Shown: piece by piece, positions 29,943-31,945 of the stretch
How positions within the stretch are numbered: the stretch's first letter is position 1
How the letters are laid out: every line of letters begins with the position of its first letter
Assembly: GCA_024195585.1 (NCBI GenBank)
Contig: SWBL01000457.1
Span: 1-31,945, forward strand
DNA from: Aureobasidium sp. EXF-3400
Lineage: Eukaryota; Ascomycota; Dothideomycetes; Dothideales; Saccotheciaceae
Reading direction: 5' to 3'
DNA: 31,945 nt
The notes under the pieces: model-generated
What the model saw: only the letters and a program-made list of their open reading frames with translations
Told to the model about the DNA's origin: nothing
Databases searched by the model: none
Translations under genes and position numbers: made by a program

Positions 29943-31945
<2,003 letters not shown>

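Overview
This window is nuclear DNA of a filamentous ascomycete (Pezizomycotina). Genes are dense and on both strands. Introns are mostly 48-62 bp, with GTATGT/GTAAGT-like donors, CTAAC-like branch points and CAG/TAG acceptors, and the encoded proteins belong to eukaryotic and fungal families. The decayed SNF2-type helicase sequence hints at Dothideomycetes, but that is only an inference.

Layout. Positions 1-13063 hold: the 3' end of RPS16 (uS9); NSE1 (SMC5/6 complex RING subunit, minus); HRI1 (plus, divergent from NSE1); ALE1 (MBOAT lysophospholipid acyltransferase, minus); cofilin (minus); mitochondrial HSP60 (minus); and a single-pass cysteine-rich membrane protein (plus). Positions 13064-15065 encode a secreted sedolisin (S53) protease. 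Positions 15066-17410 are a gene-poor patch of broken coding sequence: SNF2-helicase-like relics on both strands, a diverged direct repeat of about 90 bp, an inverted repeat and a possible tRNA relic. Positions 17411-19017 hold two orphan small genes and one doubtful open frame. Positions 19208-31945 return to housekeeping genes: ETR1 (mitochondrial enoyl reductase, plus), PFK (phosphofructokinase, minus), MED17 (Mediator, minus), ISN1 (IMP 5'-nucleotidase, plus, divergent from MED17), a mitochondrial PPR-type protein (plus), and the 5' three quarters or so of a DBP2-type DEAD-box helicase (plus), which runs off the end inside an intron.

The genes form no single pathway; this is ordinary mixed eukaryotic gene order. 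Several serve mitochondria (HSP60, ETR1, the PPR protein) and several serve nucleic-acid or transcription functions (NSE1, MED17, DBP2). Exon models were built by hand from splice signals, reading-frame phase and remembered family conservation; every multi-exon model closes in frame. I saw no convincing new multi-gene system. The most notable items are a 5-nt microexon in ISN1, a start-codon-only first exon in cofilin, the DBP2 intron at helicase motif V, and the decayed patch at 15.1-17.4 kb.
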